Positions 10,962-22,396 of a stretch of DNA of 64,000 nt are shown piece by piece. Numbering within the stretch: the stretch's first letter is position 1; every line of letters starts with the position of its first letter. Position numbers and translations under genes: made by a program. Source of the DNA: Manis javanica (taxonomy: Eukaryota > Chordata > Mammalia > Pholidota > Manidae); contig NC_133158.1 in the NCBI RefSeq assembly GCF_040802235.1, forward strand, positions 162,351,401 through 162,415,400, given 5' to 3'. The notes under the pieces are model-generated. The model was not told the DNA's origin and did not search any database. It was given only the letters and a program-made list of their open reading frames with translations.

Positions 10962-12001
10962 TGCCAGAGTCCAGCTCCAGAGAGTCCAGGAGTCCCCGAA
11001 GGAGGAATGACGTCATGACTGGTTGAATGAGTGAGGACACAGACTCTAGCAAAGTTGTTAAGCTGAGCCTGGCCTTTAATGAAAAGTAGCAGTCTGTTTA
11101 TATACTCTTTGATTACATAAAGTACAGATATTAATCATTTAATTGACATATAGGATGGTTACATGAGTTTAGAAAATGAGATTAAATCATTTAGCATGTC
11201 CTAGCAGTCTACTTTTTTCTGAGTAAGCTTTGTTTCTAGTCACTGTGGTTAAAAAGTCTTACAAAGGTTAGGTAGTGCTAGACTCTTGGTTTTTTTTACA
11301 GATGACTATTTAAAGTTCGCTATTTTATTGTTTTTATGTAGGGTCCTCATTCTTTCATAGCTATACTCCCATTCCTCATCTCCGGTAGGAAAGAAAGAGG
11401 CTCTCTCCAAAAGGACATGATGACCTTTTTGGCAAGCAGGGACAAATTTTATGGACTGTGCCTCGACCCATTTTCAGTAAGACTTACAATGGAGATTTTT
11501 CTGATCTGGAATTAGGTAATGCCTTGTTCTCATTTGTTTTATAGTTTGCCAGGCTGTTCTTTGGTGGGCTAGCCAAAGAATATCGTTTGTTCTCTGTACC
11601 CACCTGTTGCCATTAATCATCGAATATGTCGTTTGGAGGCCACGTAGGGGCGGGGAAGGGACCTCCACCCAAACAAATCTCCCCTATCTTTTTTCCCATA
11701 AACTTGGGTCCAATACTCATGGGGTCCCACCTTCCCATCATTGGGGTAGTCACAAGGGCAGTAGTGGTTTTTTCCAATTTCCTTTAGGGCCAGTACCTAA
11801 AATTTTCAGGGAGAATTGGATATGGCCTCTTCCCTGAAGGGACAGCTTGAATTGAAACCGAAATAACCAAATTTATTAGGAGGAACATTTTGAGCAGGAG
11901 GGATATCCGGGTTGCTCCTCCGGGAAGGCCGCTGTGCAGTCCCTGCCATCTGACTGCCTGGACCGTGTCATCAGGCTGGCTGTTCAGACCGCCTCCTGAC
12001 A
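10962..12001 (-). mobile_element. Solo LTR (about 1,040 bp, class II-like) nested in the proviral integrase
   Basis: The insert starts TGCCAGAG and ends CCTGACA on the plus strand (TG...CA) and is flanked by a near-perfect 6-bp repeat. Removing it joins proviral pol so that the zinc-binding domain (ending ETIVRG) runs on to the core (IPLVRWQIDY). On the minus strand it has a TATA box (AGTATATAAACA, about 11095-11106), an ATTAAA signal (about 11073-11078) and about 110 bp beyond it. This implies a U3 of roughly 900 bp and a short R/U5. A 64-codon frame at 11474-11668 contains a W-rich piece (WVQRTNDILWLAHQRTAWQT) of unknown meaning. It is a solo LTR by structure; the class is inferred from length and 6-bp duplication. 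Confidence 0.65.
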
Positions 12002-12190
12002 GTATAGACCCCCTTACTATTGTCTCATGTTGCTGCAGGACTCAGTGTAAGTCCCTCTTAGAGCACACAAGGCACTCCTTCTGGACTTGGCTGACTTCTT
12101 CAAAGGTCAACTGTAAGCCCTGCTGACAGGCTACAGCCCACATTGTCTTTTCCCCCATATGCAACAAATGCTGATTGGGCCACATCAGAG
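12002..12190 (-). pseudogene. Proviral integrase, N-terminal HHCC zinc domain
   Basis: The minus strand shows GEKTMWAVACQQGLQLTFEE followed by VQKECLVCS (the CxxC pair) and ends ETIVRG at the nested-LTR junction. It is continuous upstream with the end of RNase H (HVSGHLPLASPGNDEAD). One in-frame stop lies just after CLVCSKRDLH. Confidence 0.65.
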
Positions 12191-13007
12191 GCAGGCTTTC
12201 CTTCTAGCCAGTGCACCTGGGCCAATATGTCTGCTTCATCATTCCCTGGGGATGCCAAAGGTAAATGTCCACTCACATGATACATGGTAACTTAGTCTGA
12301 CCAGATGCCCATAGATCTTGCCACAACTCTTGCCCGCAAAGGGGCCGGTGACCAACCCTCCAGTTGGCATGGCACCATGTCAGTAGCCAAAGGGTCAAGC
12401 ACTGATAGACAGCCCAGCTGTCAGTGCAGACTTCTATGGGGGAAGGCTCCTGGGTTGTGGGGGGGCTTCTGCATGAGCCATACTGCCTGCAACTCAGCCC
12501 ATTGGCTGCTCTTCCCCTCTCCATCCTCCAGCCATATTGTTTCAGTCTTAGGATGGAAAGCCACAGTCCTCCACTTCAGGGGCTGCCCATGACTGGAGCT
12601 GTGTGCCTACCAAGATCTTCAGGTACAGGGGCTTTTCCCTCCTGATAAGGACTCTTGGCTACCAATGGCTCAAAAGCAAGTTCTTTCTGCTTTCCACTGG
12701 TAAAGCTCACTGGTCCCAATAAGCTTTGGAGTTCTCCACTTAAGAGGGTAGTAAAGAGGGTGCTGCAGTACTGTAAATATGCACCCCATTTTGCCATGCC
12801 ACGCCACTCTGTGGCCTTTGGGTCCAGTCTTGCACCCACCCTGCGATGGGATAGGTGGTTACTACCTTGGTCAGAGCTGTTCCGGCGATGGTCTCTGTAT
12901 CCAGTAAGGCGTGGTACACAGTAGCCAGTTGCTACTCTATCAAGGTGTACTGTACCTCTGCTCCTTTCCATAGTTGTGACCAGAATCCTATAGGTTGGTG
13001 TGTCCAT
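12100..13007 (-). pseudogene. Proviral RNase H and connection region
   Basis: Landmarks are VCTDSWAVYQCL (the catalytic TDS motif, about 12420-12450), the HVSGH motif and the ND.AD end (about 12225-12275). The upstream frame 12576-13007 carries the connection domain in broken form (GPVSFTSGKQKELAFEPLVA). At least three frame changes occur. It is part of the same pol gene as the neighbouring entries. Confidence 0.65.
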
Positions 13008-13382
13008 TCAAGCCACTGTCAAATTCCCCATCCATAACCATCTTCGGTTACATGACCATCTAGCTCACGTGGCCTTGATGAATCCATTACATTCAAGGCC
13101 TGCATGGCTCTGACTGCCAGCTTAGCAGCAGTAAAGGAAGCTGCATATGTCTCATCCCAGTCCTACCTGATGCCCTTTTGTACCAACTGGTAAAGGGCTT
13201 CAGAATTTGTGCCAAGTACAGGATAAGTGCTCTCCAGCAACCCAAAAGTCCAAAAGCTCTTGTAATACTGCCACAGTGGTAGGGGTGGGGAAAGCCTGGA
13301 CCTTGTCTATGACTGCTTCAGGAATAACTTTAGTTTTACTGGACCAAACAACCCCTAAGAATTTTACAGACAAACCAGGTCC

Positions 13383-13901
13383 CTAAACCTTGGTGCTGTT
13401 CACAGTCCATCCTTTTCCCTGTAGATGTTGCAACAGTCTAGGAACTTTCCCTTTGAAATCTGCAAGAGAATCAGATGTGAGCATAGTATCATATTTATAG
13501 TGATACAACCACACTGTTTGCAGTTTCTTCCATATGGCCAAGTCCTGGGCTACAAGTCTGTAACAGATAGTGGGACTGTGGAGGTATCCCTGTGGAAGGA
13601 CAGTGAATGTCCACTGCTGGCCTTCCCATGTGAAGGCAAACTGTTCCTGGCTTTCCTGTGCTATGTCAGTAGAGAAGAAAGCATTAGCAAGGTCTACTGC
13701 ATAATGATACATTCCCAGCTCATGGCTGAGGGTATCCAGAATGTCTGCTATAGAGGGGACAGCAGCATGCAAAGGGGGTGTGACTTTATTCAATTCCCTG
13801 TAGTTCACGGTCATACACCAGGAGCTGTCTGGCTTTCTCACTGTCCACACTGGGGAATTAAAAGGACTATGAGTGGGCTTTATGATGCCCACCTTCTCCA
13901 A
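13383..13901 (-). pseudogene. Proviral reverse transcriptase, active site lost
   Basis: A 172-codon open stretch holds the RT fingers and palm: PTHSPFNSPVWTVRKPDSSW, YRELNKVTPPLHAAVPSI, YAVDLANAFFS (the first catalytic Asp), FAFTWEGQQWTFTVLPQGYLHSP. The position of the YxDD box reads HYKYDTML (about 13489-13512), so the pair of aspartates is not intact and the enzyme would be dead even without the surrounding frame breaks. Continues after a stop into 13000-13380 (palm/thumb remnants). Confidence 0.85.
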
Positions 13902-14039
13902 CTCCTGTAAACTTTCTCCAATATCCTTGTGCTCCCCAGGCTATTTATATTGCTTAGTATTTGTCATCTGCTGAAGTCCAGGCAGAGCTACAGATGGGTG
14001 CTTAGCATGTCCTCTCAAAATGCCTTTACCACACGTACC

Positions 14040-14335
14040 TTCAGTCTGAACTCACCTGCAGTCGTCTCTAACCAAAGGCCCTGCAGGCTATCTACCCCCA
14101 AAATATATTCAAGGATGGGAGAAATATACACAGTATACTCCTTTGGGGGTAAATGCCCTATCCCCAAAGGGATTGGGCTTTCTTCACTCTAACTGCCTTA
14201 CCTCCATAGCCATCTATCACTGCAGGGGTCCCAGGAAAATGCTCAGGGTTGCCGTGAATCAGAGAACACTCAGCTCCTGTGTCCACCAGCACCAGGACAC
14301 ATTGTATATTTACAGGGAACCAATGAATTGCTAAT
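14040..14335 (-). pseudogene. Proviral aspartic protease
   Basis: The minus strand reads VLVLVDTGAECSLIHGNPEH, the retroviral protease active site (D-T-G at 14275-14283), then PAVIDGYGGKAVRVKKAQSL. The frame is interrupted within the domain. Confidence 0.75.
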
Positions 14336-14394
14336 TCTACATGTGGCCTCCGGTCCCCCCCATGTCCCCCAAGGTGGTGACCTTGACACCTCCC

Positions 14395-16024
14395 TCAGTC
14401 GAACCACGATGCCCAGTTGTCCTCCTGAGGGGGTGAGGGCTCAGGTGAATCCTGAGTACTGTCTCCCAGGAAGTTTTGCAGGGAGCCAGGCCAAGCACAA
14501 GGCCTTGACTCTGGTTTCCGTGTCCTGGACCTCAGCGACTGGAACTGCTGCTCTGGCTTTAATTGGTGCCACAGTTCTAACAAGATCCTATTGGGCTGCC
14601 CATCGAGTTTTTCTTTCACTACCCCGGGCCTTTATCAAATCAACCCATATCTGGGTCCTCAAGACCTTCACGGGGCGTTTTGCACCTGTCCTGTCAAGTC
14701 GTGGCCCATACTTCTTTTCATGCCCTTATTCCCTTATTGTTCCAACCTCCCCCAGATCTGCTAAAGTACAGGTAGCCTCCCTTATGGGTTGCCCTAGGTG
14801 GGGGGCAAGAGTAGTCACTAGGCACCCAAAGAGAGATGGGGGAGCTGTATGCAGCACCAGATTTCTCATTCCTTCAGTGAACACCTCCTCATCAGGGCCC
14901 TGAGGGTCCGTATTATAGATGATATTTTTCATATCCAATTCCCGCAGTACCTGCTGGAGCTCTGCATACGTTTTCCAACTACTGGGAAAATATGGTAAAT
15001 CATCCTGATTAGGCCAAACTACCCTGATGGCAGCTGTCAACCATTCCAGGAGTGTCTGATTCCCTGAGGCGTGAGGGGCATTTTACAACTGCTGCTGGAG
15101 GGAAGGGTGAGTCGTCAGGGAAGCCATCCTACTCATCTCAGTAGCTGACATAACAATGTTTTCCACCCCCATATTAGAGAGATGTAAAAGCCATGTAGGC
15201 AGAGATTCTGATGGCTTCTGCCTATACCGGACGCTCATGTCCACCAGCTCATACTGGGTATAGGGACAGAGCGTGGAGTGCTCCACAACCTGGGGCGGGG
15301 GCTGCTCCTCCCCCTGAGGAGCTTGCGGTTGTTACGTTTTTATTTTCTTAATTACAGCCAAGCAGCCATTTAAAACGGAAGAGGCTGGTACCAGGGGTGG
15401 GTGGATTGGCCCATGGCCCCGCCTCCTCTTCTTTGCCCTGCCCCCGCTTCTCCTCCATCTCAGGGGCTGAAGGCTCCACTCCCCCCACCCCACCCCCAGG
15501 CCTCTTGCAACGAGGCTTTTCCTGCCGCCTCCCTCGCGGCTGCTAAGGAATCTTCTAGGAGCATGACCTTTCTTTTCAATAACTGTCTTCTTTAAAGGCC
15601 TTCCATAGGTTATCACCCAACTCCTCCAAGTGCTGCTGAAGTGTGTCTTTCTCCTGCCTAAGTCCCTCTCTCTCCTGTTTAACATTTTCCACTATCTCGA
15701 TGAAAAGAGACCCTACACAATGCCAGCTGCTAGACAGCCACTCAGGGCCTCTAAGCAGCCTTCTATCTCACAGAGGGCTAATTCTGCAGCTTCCGGTGTC
15801 TCACCCTTCCCCAATTCTGGGGAAGGTCCCACCCCTCTAGGAGGTGCTTTACCCGAGGCCAATTCCCCACTAGGGGCTCCCAAATTGGAAGCCCCACAGG
15901 TAGGGGGATAATAACAAGTGAAGATGCACCCACTACCAATGCATCCACTGGGGCCTTGCCACCACTCATGTGGGGTTCTGGGCATCTCCCCATCATCTCT
16001 AGGGGCAGCCCTCCCAAAGGGCAC
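14395..16024 (-). pseudogene. Proviral gag remnants
   Basis: Broken frames occupy the gag position between leader and protease. 15713-16024 is Pro/Gly-rich. 15600-15720 in another frame holds a coiled-coil-like stretch (VKQERE.LRQEKDTLQQHLEEL). 15083-15286 and 14726-15040 look like capsid (YELVDMSVRYRQKPSESLPT; DPQGPDEEVFTEGMRNLVLH). No CCHC zinc knuckle is visible in 14395-14619. Long plus-strand frames here (13425-13910, 14328-14903) are antisense shadows. Confidence 0.6.
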
Positions 16025-16051
16025 ACCTATTATGACAGATTTTGGGTTCAG

Positions 16052-16069
16052 AGGTCCTGTTGACTACCA
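16052..16069 (-). other. Candidate primer-binding site of the provirus
   Basis: Five bases inside the 5' LTR edge the minus strand reads TGGTAGTCAACAGGACCT. A TGG start at this place is what a tRNA primer site needs. The 5' TGGTA and the GAACCCA further on resemble a leucine tRNA complement, the usual ERV-L primer, but the middle matches poorly; serine is not excluded. Confidence 0.4.
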
Positions 16070-16074
16070 CTGGA

Positions 16075-16381
16075 TGTAACTCTGTGGAAAGGAAATCCTG
16101 GGGCAAAATACCTCTAAAAACAAAATCAGTCAAAGGGAGAAAGTTTCAAACCTATTTATTGCTTAAAACTGCAGTCTGGGCTGTCTCTTTCCTGCTCCTG
16201 CAGAAGCAAGCAAGACCTTCCCCCAACCTCACAGGTTCAGATAAGCCCTTGGTCACCCAGGTAACAACTACCCATTGATATGGAGATGAACTATCCTCTC
16301 CACCCCTTAGGAAGGCCTGATGATATGCAGATGCACTAAAGCCAGGTGAGACATTCTGGAAATATTACAATTTTACCCACA
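16075..16381 (-). repeat. 5' LTR of the provirus (307 bp)
   Basis: TGTAAC...CCCACA ends, aligned end to end with the left LTR. On the minus strand AATAAA sits at about 16155-16160. Followed by AATGG (16382-16386), the second copy of the target duplication. Confidence 0.9.
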
Positions 16382-16386
16382 AATGG

Positions 16387-17290
16387 TTAAAGACCTTTAA
16401 AAGCACTTTCATCTTTTTACATGAAAAAGGGTAAAATGATGTTTTTTGAAGGATAGATTAAAAAATGACAAGTGAGTAGTTGTAGAAATTTAAAAATATA
16501 GTCATTAAAATTAAAAAGGTAATAGATGAGTTAAACAGCTGACTAAACAAGCTGAAGAGAGAACATAGGGCTAAAGAAATTACGCAGAATGTACGTAACA
16601 CAGAACACATTCGTAGATGTTTAGAAAATAAAAGTAAAATTCTAAAGTCTTCCAGAGAAAAGAAAACAACCATTTACATTACCTATAAGGAAACAATACA
16701 ATAATCAGACTGATACCAGACCTCTCAACCACTCTGATGAAAGCCAGTGATGAACAACATCTCACAATGGTGGAGGGAATACTTCTGAATGAGAATTCTA
16801 AACTTGGCCAACTTCATTAAAATATGAGGGTTTTTAAAACTAAAAGAGTTTCACATATAAAAGCCCCGAATTGGAAATAATCCAAACATCCATGGACAAG
16901 TTCATGGATAAACAAATTGTGCTCTGTTCACACAACAGAACTACTACTCAACAGTAAAAACCATCTACTGACAACATAACCTGGCTGGATCTCAGACATT
17001 ATGTGGAAGGAAAGAAACTTGACATAAAAGATCACATATTCCATTCATGTGAAACTTCAGAAAAAAGCCCACCTAATCTACAATGATATAAAACAGATGT
17101 GATTTGGTGGGGAGAGAAGGTTGGGAGAGGAAAGTGCACAGGAGAAGTTTCTTAGAAAGTAGGATGGAAATGTTCTATAGTGAAGGTGGTGGTGCATGCA
17201 TGACAGTTGTCAAAACTCAAACGCTGCAACTCATATCTGTTCCTTTTTGTTGTGTGTAAATTATATTTTAACAAATAAATGAATAAAATT
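16387..17290 (+). repeat. Old L1 3' end, split by the provirus
   Basis: Sense-strand L1 3'-end style: 'aattggaaataatccaaaca', 'catccatggacaagttcatg', 'aacataacctggctggatct', 'gatcacatattccattcatg', 'tgtaaattatattttaacaa'. The 70 bases left of the provirus (9320-9388) look like part of the same fragment, so the provirus landed in it. Confidence 0.55.
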
Positions 17291-17499
17291 GGTTTGTATT
17301 CATGTATCCATTCATGACTGTTTATACAAAAAGATTCAGTATCAACCCAAACCAAAATCCCACATTACAACCCTCATTAGAAGTTAGATGATTGACATGA
17401 AGTAAATGTGCACTATAGAATAGTAATTATTGGTTGACTAGATGTTTTTAAGAAATGAAGTTTAAATATTATCTTACAATTTAGGAGGAACCTCAATAG

Positions 17500-17695
17500 C
17501 AGTGGTTCTCAAACTCTAGCCAGTGTCAGATTCACCTGGAGGGCTATTAAAATACATTGTTGGGTATGACCCTAGAATTTCTGGTTTAATGCATGTGGGG
17601 TAGGGCCCAAGAATGTACATTTCTAGTAAGTTCCCAAGTGGTACTGACACTGCTGGTCCAGGACCACAATTGGAGGACTGCTGCTAGAGAGAATC
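17500..17695 (+). repeat. MER5A-type hAT DNA transposon
   Basis: Starts with the terminal sequence 'cagtggttctcaaactctag' and continues 'tcacctggagggctattaaa', 'cctagaatttctggtttaat', 'tgctggtccaggaccacaat', the MER5A body. Confidence 0.85.
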
Positions 17696-18289
17696 AAAAT
17701 AGAAGAGGGAATAAATGGAAGGGAAATACGAAATCATACAAAAAGCTTTGGCCACACCAAGTGCTGAATCCAGGTTTCATTACTTCCTAGCAGTGGGACC
17801 CCTGGACACTTACTTTCTTTGAGTGTCAGATTGATTCTTTGAGTCTCAGGGCTATTGTAAGAATTAAAGAGATAATAAACATAAGGCTCTTAGCAGAGTC
17901 CCTGGTACATAGTACAAGTTTATTCCAAGGTAGAGGCAATGGTATAGGGTCATAGGTCAGGCTCTAAGCAAAATGTTTGACTTGTCATAGGTCCTCAAGA
18001 AAACACAGCCTCAGCATGCTCTTTGGCCCCAGATCTGTGTGTGTAGAGGACGAGGTGGACTTCGACTACCAGTGATTCTATAAGCTACCAGCAATCTTTC
18101 TTTTCAAGACCTCAAATTAAATGAAAACATGGGTGAGTTAATCAATAAGATATTTGGTCCATATACTCTCCCACCATTTATCATATGCCATTTGATGTGT
18201 TAAAATCTTTGAACATGTGCCCATTCAAAAACTCTTACTACATAGTGTTTTGTTTCCAATAAGTGTTTTGACCCATGATTGAAATAACA

Positions 18290-18480
18290 ATCGTGACCTT
18301 TCATGACTGTGCCAAGCACTTGTCCTGGCTTCTTTCATTTAACTCTCTCAGCAACCCATCAAAGGAGGGGGTGTCACTGAATTCCCACTGTAAGGATTAC
18401 GAAGAGGAGGTTCAGGGAGGGGAGGTGCCTTTGCAAAGGTCACACAGCTAATAAGACTACTGAACTCAGACATTTTTCTG
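18290..18480 (-). repeat. MIR SINE fragment
   Basis: 'atttaactctctcagcaacc', 'ggattacgaagaggaggttc', 'gcaaaggtcacacagctaat': reverse MIR. A MER5-like piece follows at 18578-18725 ('cagtggttctcaaactttgt', 'tgaacttggtaaaacaggct'). Bases 18726-19690 show no gene or named repeat. Confidence 0.7.
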
Positions 18481-19699
18481 TCTGGCCTGTTAGGCCTTGT
18501 TTTCAGATTGAGGAAAATAATGTTTACCTCTTAAGGCCATGCTGAGAATTAAATTGTATAATGTTTGAAAAGAGCTTAACACAGTGGTTCTCAAACTTTG
18601 TCCTGTCAAAATATCACCCTCATGAACTTGGTAAAACAGGCTAGGTCCTCTGCCCCTTTAAGGATCCTGGGCCTCTGGGTGCCTTACTCAGTCCCCAAGT
18701 ATTCTGATGATACTTTCCAAAGTGTGAGGACATCAGTGCAACACACTGTACACACTAAAACATGGGGGAGCTTGAAAACAATTACAAAATTCCCATGAGG
18801 CCCAGGTGTAAAGGAAGAGCAGAGGGTGGCCAAAGACGCTCGGCTGGAGAAAGTGTCAGCTTTTTATAGTCCTCTCAGTGCCCCACATTCTCTGGTTGTG
18901 GGAGAGCCAGGTCCCAGAAACAGGTACTAGTAATGGCCATGGCCATCCTCATGCCCACAGTGGCCTCAAGGCAGTCCCCGGGCCATGTCACGGTGTCTGG
19001 GCCAATGTTAGGCCTCTAGAGCAGAGAGCACCTGGTCCTTCTGCCCTTGACTGGGCAGAGTGCCCACCTCAGCTGTGGTCATGAGTCAGATCAAATGTTT
19101 CCCTACCAGTCACCACCATGAAGCCACTGGGGCCAGACCAGCATGCTTCCTCTGCTGACAGAGGTGCCACCCCAGACCCAAAGCCCCCAGGGGGCCCGGA
19201 GTAAATGTTTTTTGGAGTATGAGCCACTGGATTTATCTTCACCTGGGGTCCCCAGAAGAAAGGGGACTGGGGTTCCTTCACCACCAGTCAGCTCTGGGCT
19301 TTGCTTTAGTTTTCATGTAAACTGTGCCCCTTCGCTACTTTTGCTCCCCAAAGTCAGGCCAGGAGAGCAGAAGGTCATAAACCTTCATCTCTCCCAGGAT
19401 CATAAGGATCTAATTGCTGAGGCCCAGGAAGGGGGTCCATTGACAATCCCACTGTCCTTCCCACTATCCCCCACCCTCTTATCAACAGTCAGAGGTCAAG
19501 GGTCAGTTGGCAGGGGTCACTCCTGACCAACTCTTCCCCAGGGGGCTGTCCTTGCCTCTCCTCCAAGAATCCCTGGACTGCCCTTGGAAATCCCACCCAA
19601 TGGAAACTGCTTCTCACTAACCTTTCCTTCTACCAGACCTAGGGAATGTCTGACATTTCCATTCAATATATCTTCGAAATTTTTCCAAATCAGCACACA

Positions 19700-20560
19700 T
19701 GATTTGCTTTATTCTTTTATTTATCTATTCATTTTTTATTGCATTTGTGAACAGTTAACACATTCACATAGTGCAAAATTTAAGTAATATGAGAAAACAT
19801 ACAATGAAGTCTGGTTGACCCATGTTCGGTGTCTATTGCTGCTGCCAAACAAGAAACCATTTGTATTAATTTCTTGTGTATCTTTCTTTATTCATTTATG
19901 CACATGAAATCAGATATGAAGATATTTTCTCCCTCTTGTCTTTTCATCCAAAAAGTAGAATACAACAAATTTGGATCCATATTTTTCATTTTGCTTATCT
20001 TGGCAAGCTTTCCGTATCAGTACAGGGAGAGCTTTCTTATTCTTTCTGACTGCTGCACAGTATCCCACTCACTTCAAGTACCGTAATTAACTTAGCCAGT
20101 CCTGAGTTGAAGGTCATTGGGTTATTTTACTTGTAGTTATGAGCAGTGCTCTTCTGATATATCTCATACATTTGTTTTTATGCACATTACAGGAAATGTC
20201 AAAGTGGTTTTCAAGTAGGTTGTCTCAGTACGTGAAAGTTCTTGTTTTCATCACACTCTTGGCAGCCCTGTGTATTGGCAAGTAATTTATAAAGTCTTTA
20301 TGAGTCAGATAGGTTTGTAAAAATATATTCTGTTGTTTTAAAATGGATTTCTCTTGTAAGTACATTTGAGTATATTTTCAAATATTTGTGAACCTTTTTT
20401 CTTTTCCTGTGAGCTGCCTTTTTATGCCCTTTGTTCTTTTTAAATTGGGTTGTGTTTGTTGATTTAAAGAGCTTTTTATATATTAAGGAAATGAGTCTTG
20501 CTATGTAACTATTAAAAATACTTCCTTCAGTTCCTCGTTTGCCTTTTACCTTTCTTTATT
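19700..20560 (-). repeat. Old L1 3' end (antisense)
   Basis: Antisense L1 3'-end phrases: 'gaacagttaacacattcaca', 'atccatatttttcattttgc', 'ttctttctgactgctgcaca' (relic of the 'tattccattgtatg' area), 'aaagagctttttatatatta'. The match is diverged. 20561-22329 is AT-rich, possibly more old L1, and shows no gene. Confidence 0.55.
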
Positions 20561-22329
20561 ACACTTTTTCCTTATATTTTTCTCAATATAGTGGAGACAT
20601 ATTACAAAAGTTAAAGTACTACAAGTCTTATAAAAGTAAATCTTTTGTCTTGCCTCTATTCACCAAGTTCCTACTTCCAAGAAGCAACTGTTTTTATCAC
20701 TTTTAGCTGTTTTGTTGGCACTTGCCCCCACATTTCTGAATCAATTTATATCACTTTTCTTTACTACATCAATTTTAGACATTATTATTGACTTTTGTCA
20801 ATAGATGTTGAAGATTTAGCACTTTTTTCTGGCTTCTTCCATTGCCCCATATACATTTATGTCCTCTATTATTCAATTTTTGGTTAGGTCAATATTTAGT
20901 GCTTATATTATTTTGACTATTTAAATATTATTTATTATTGAGCTGAACAATTTACTGTAATTAGATTTCCATTCCTGTATAACTCTTTGTTTTTCTTCCT
21001 GGAGTTAACAATGCCCCAGATTTTTGTGGGTTCATGACAGTTGAACATTGTCAGTTTCACATATTTCAACCTAATACACATTCTTCACTATTTATTTCCA
21101 AACTCTCAAGCATAATGTAAAATCACTCTCGGTAGAAACAAGCATGTCAAGTATGGCATTTTTGTTTTGAAGATATTGCCCTGAAGCCCTATTTTAACCT
21201 GCCTGTTTAGTTTGCACCTCGACCCAAAGGGGCCTTGTTGTGCCTGTGTCCTTAAATCTAGATGTCCACTGGACAATTTCCTAGAAAGTAAACCTGCAGT
21301 TTTTAATAGTGTTAGGTAGGCATAGTCAGTTGTTTGGATGCGATAGAGGTCAAAATTTGGGATCCTAGTTGTTCCTTTATAGGCATATAATTGATCCTTC
21401 TGCTTTCAGTCTTTATTTCTGCCTTCTCGGGCATTTGGTACTTCTGAATTCTGTGCCCCAGAGAAGATTCTGTGAGTATATTGGGTTGCTCCTCATTGGC
21501 ATATTCTTTTGTGACACTCGCATTTCTTTTTTATGCTAAGTCAGTTACCATCCAATGACTGTTCCATTTTTCCCTTCACTCAACTTTTCTTTCACTTTCT
21601 AATTTTCAAAATAGGTAAAAAATATAATTAGTGACTGTTCTGTCTAGCTCACCCATTTATGTATCTCTGCCTTTGGTTGTCTTTTATTAGGCTACTTTCC
21701 AACTTTGTAGAGATATAAATTAATTTATAGAACTGATTGTAATGCAATTTTTTTCCAGTCTGTAGCTACACAATTGATTCCTGACATGGCAATGCAAGTA
21801 GGTATTGTTCAGTAGAGGATGTAAATTTCCGTAAGTCAAACTCTCATTTGAACCAGTTTAACATCTTATTACTTCCTTCCTTAATTAATGAATTGATTTT
21901 AAATATTTTCTAAGTGTTCATTTATATTTGTATGAGAGTTATGATTTTATTTATTAAAAAAATTATCTTTTAACAATTTAGAAGTTGTGCTGAGATGTGC
22001 AATAGATTCACCTGACAAAACCAGGTAGACTGGACACTCAGAAAGGTTACTTTGTGAACAGCTTAAGCCAAGGCATGTATTTTCTTGGCTCCTAGAGGTG
22101 AATCAAAAGTGTCAATAGAACTTTAACTTTGCCAACTATATTCTCTGGGGTTTTTCCACCTCAATTAATTTGGCGTTTTGGTTTTATTCATTTATAGCCC
22201 ATACGTTATATCTCATTGGTGACAGCAATGACTAAGAATTTGTCTTGATGGTTTGACCATTTGGTGATCTCTGCAGATGAATGATAAATATTCTTTGCTG
22301 GGTGAGAAATGATAGAGAAACAGGTTTGT

Positions 22330-22344
22330 TAGTCTTATTTATTT
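22330..22344. repeat. Target-site duplication of the L1, left copy
   Basis: TAGTCTTATTTATTT, repeated without mismatch at 30833-30847. It abuts the A-rich tail of the element, so it marks the 3' side of the insertion. Confidence 0.9.
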
Positions 22345-22372
22345 ATTTATTTATTTTATTATTATTTTTTTT
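22345..22372 (-). other. Terminal poly-A tail of the L1 chimera
   Basis: On the minus strand an A8 run then interspersed AATAAT/AAAT units lead into the target duplication. The AATAAA signal lies 19 nt upstream, at 22391-22396. Confidence 0.85.
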
Positions 22373-22390
22373 GAGAGGGCATCTCTCATA

Positions 22391-22396
22391 TTTATT
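22391..22396 (-). terminator. AATAAA polyadenylation signal of the chimera
   Basis: AATAAA on the minus strand, 18 bases before the first A of the terminal tail: normal spacing for cleavage and polyadenylation. Confidence 0.85.

Larger units (their letters stand above)
9394..16381 (-). mobile_element. ERV-L-like endogenous provirus, 6,988 bp, both LTRs, disabled
   Basis: The unit runs LTR-gag-pro-pol-LTR on the minus strand, with 5-bp flanking duplications AATGG. Pol order is protease, reverse transcriptase, RNase H and integrase; the integrase begins its core with WQIDYIGPLP, the style of class III (ERV-L) elements. No SU/TM envelope is recognisable, also typical of ERV-L. The element measures about 5.95 kb once the nested LTR is subtracted. 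Reading frames are broken by several stops and frameshifts, the RT active site is lost, and the integrase is interrupted by a later LTR insertion, so it cannot move. The two LTRs differ at about 20 aligned positions plus indels by my hand count, roughly 7%. Old L1 sequence seems to flank it on both sides. The class call is moderately sure; provirus structure is very sure. Confidence 0.85.

Noticed and set aside
11474..11860. Envelope gene fragment of a second retrovirus upstream of the nested LTR
   Set aside because: I first read this as env because of W-rich words, but the TG...CA ends and 6-bp flanks enclose it in one LTR; no env motif is certain.
13425..13910. 161-codon plus-strand frame
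   Set aside because: Antisense of the proviral reverse transcriptase.
14328..14903. 191-codon plus-strand frame
   Set aside because: Antisense of the proviral gag; composition-driven.
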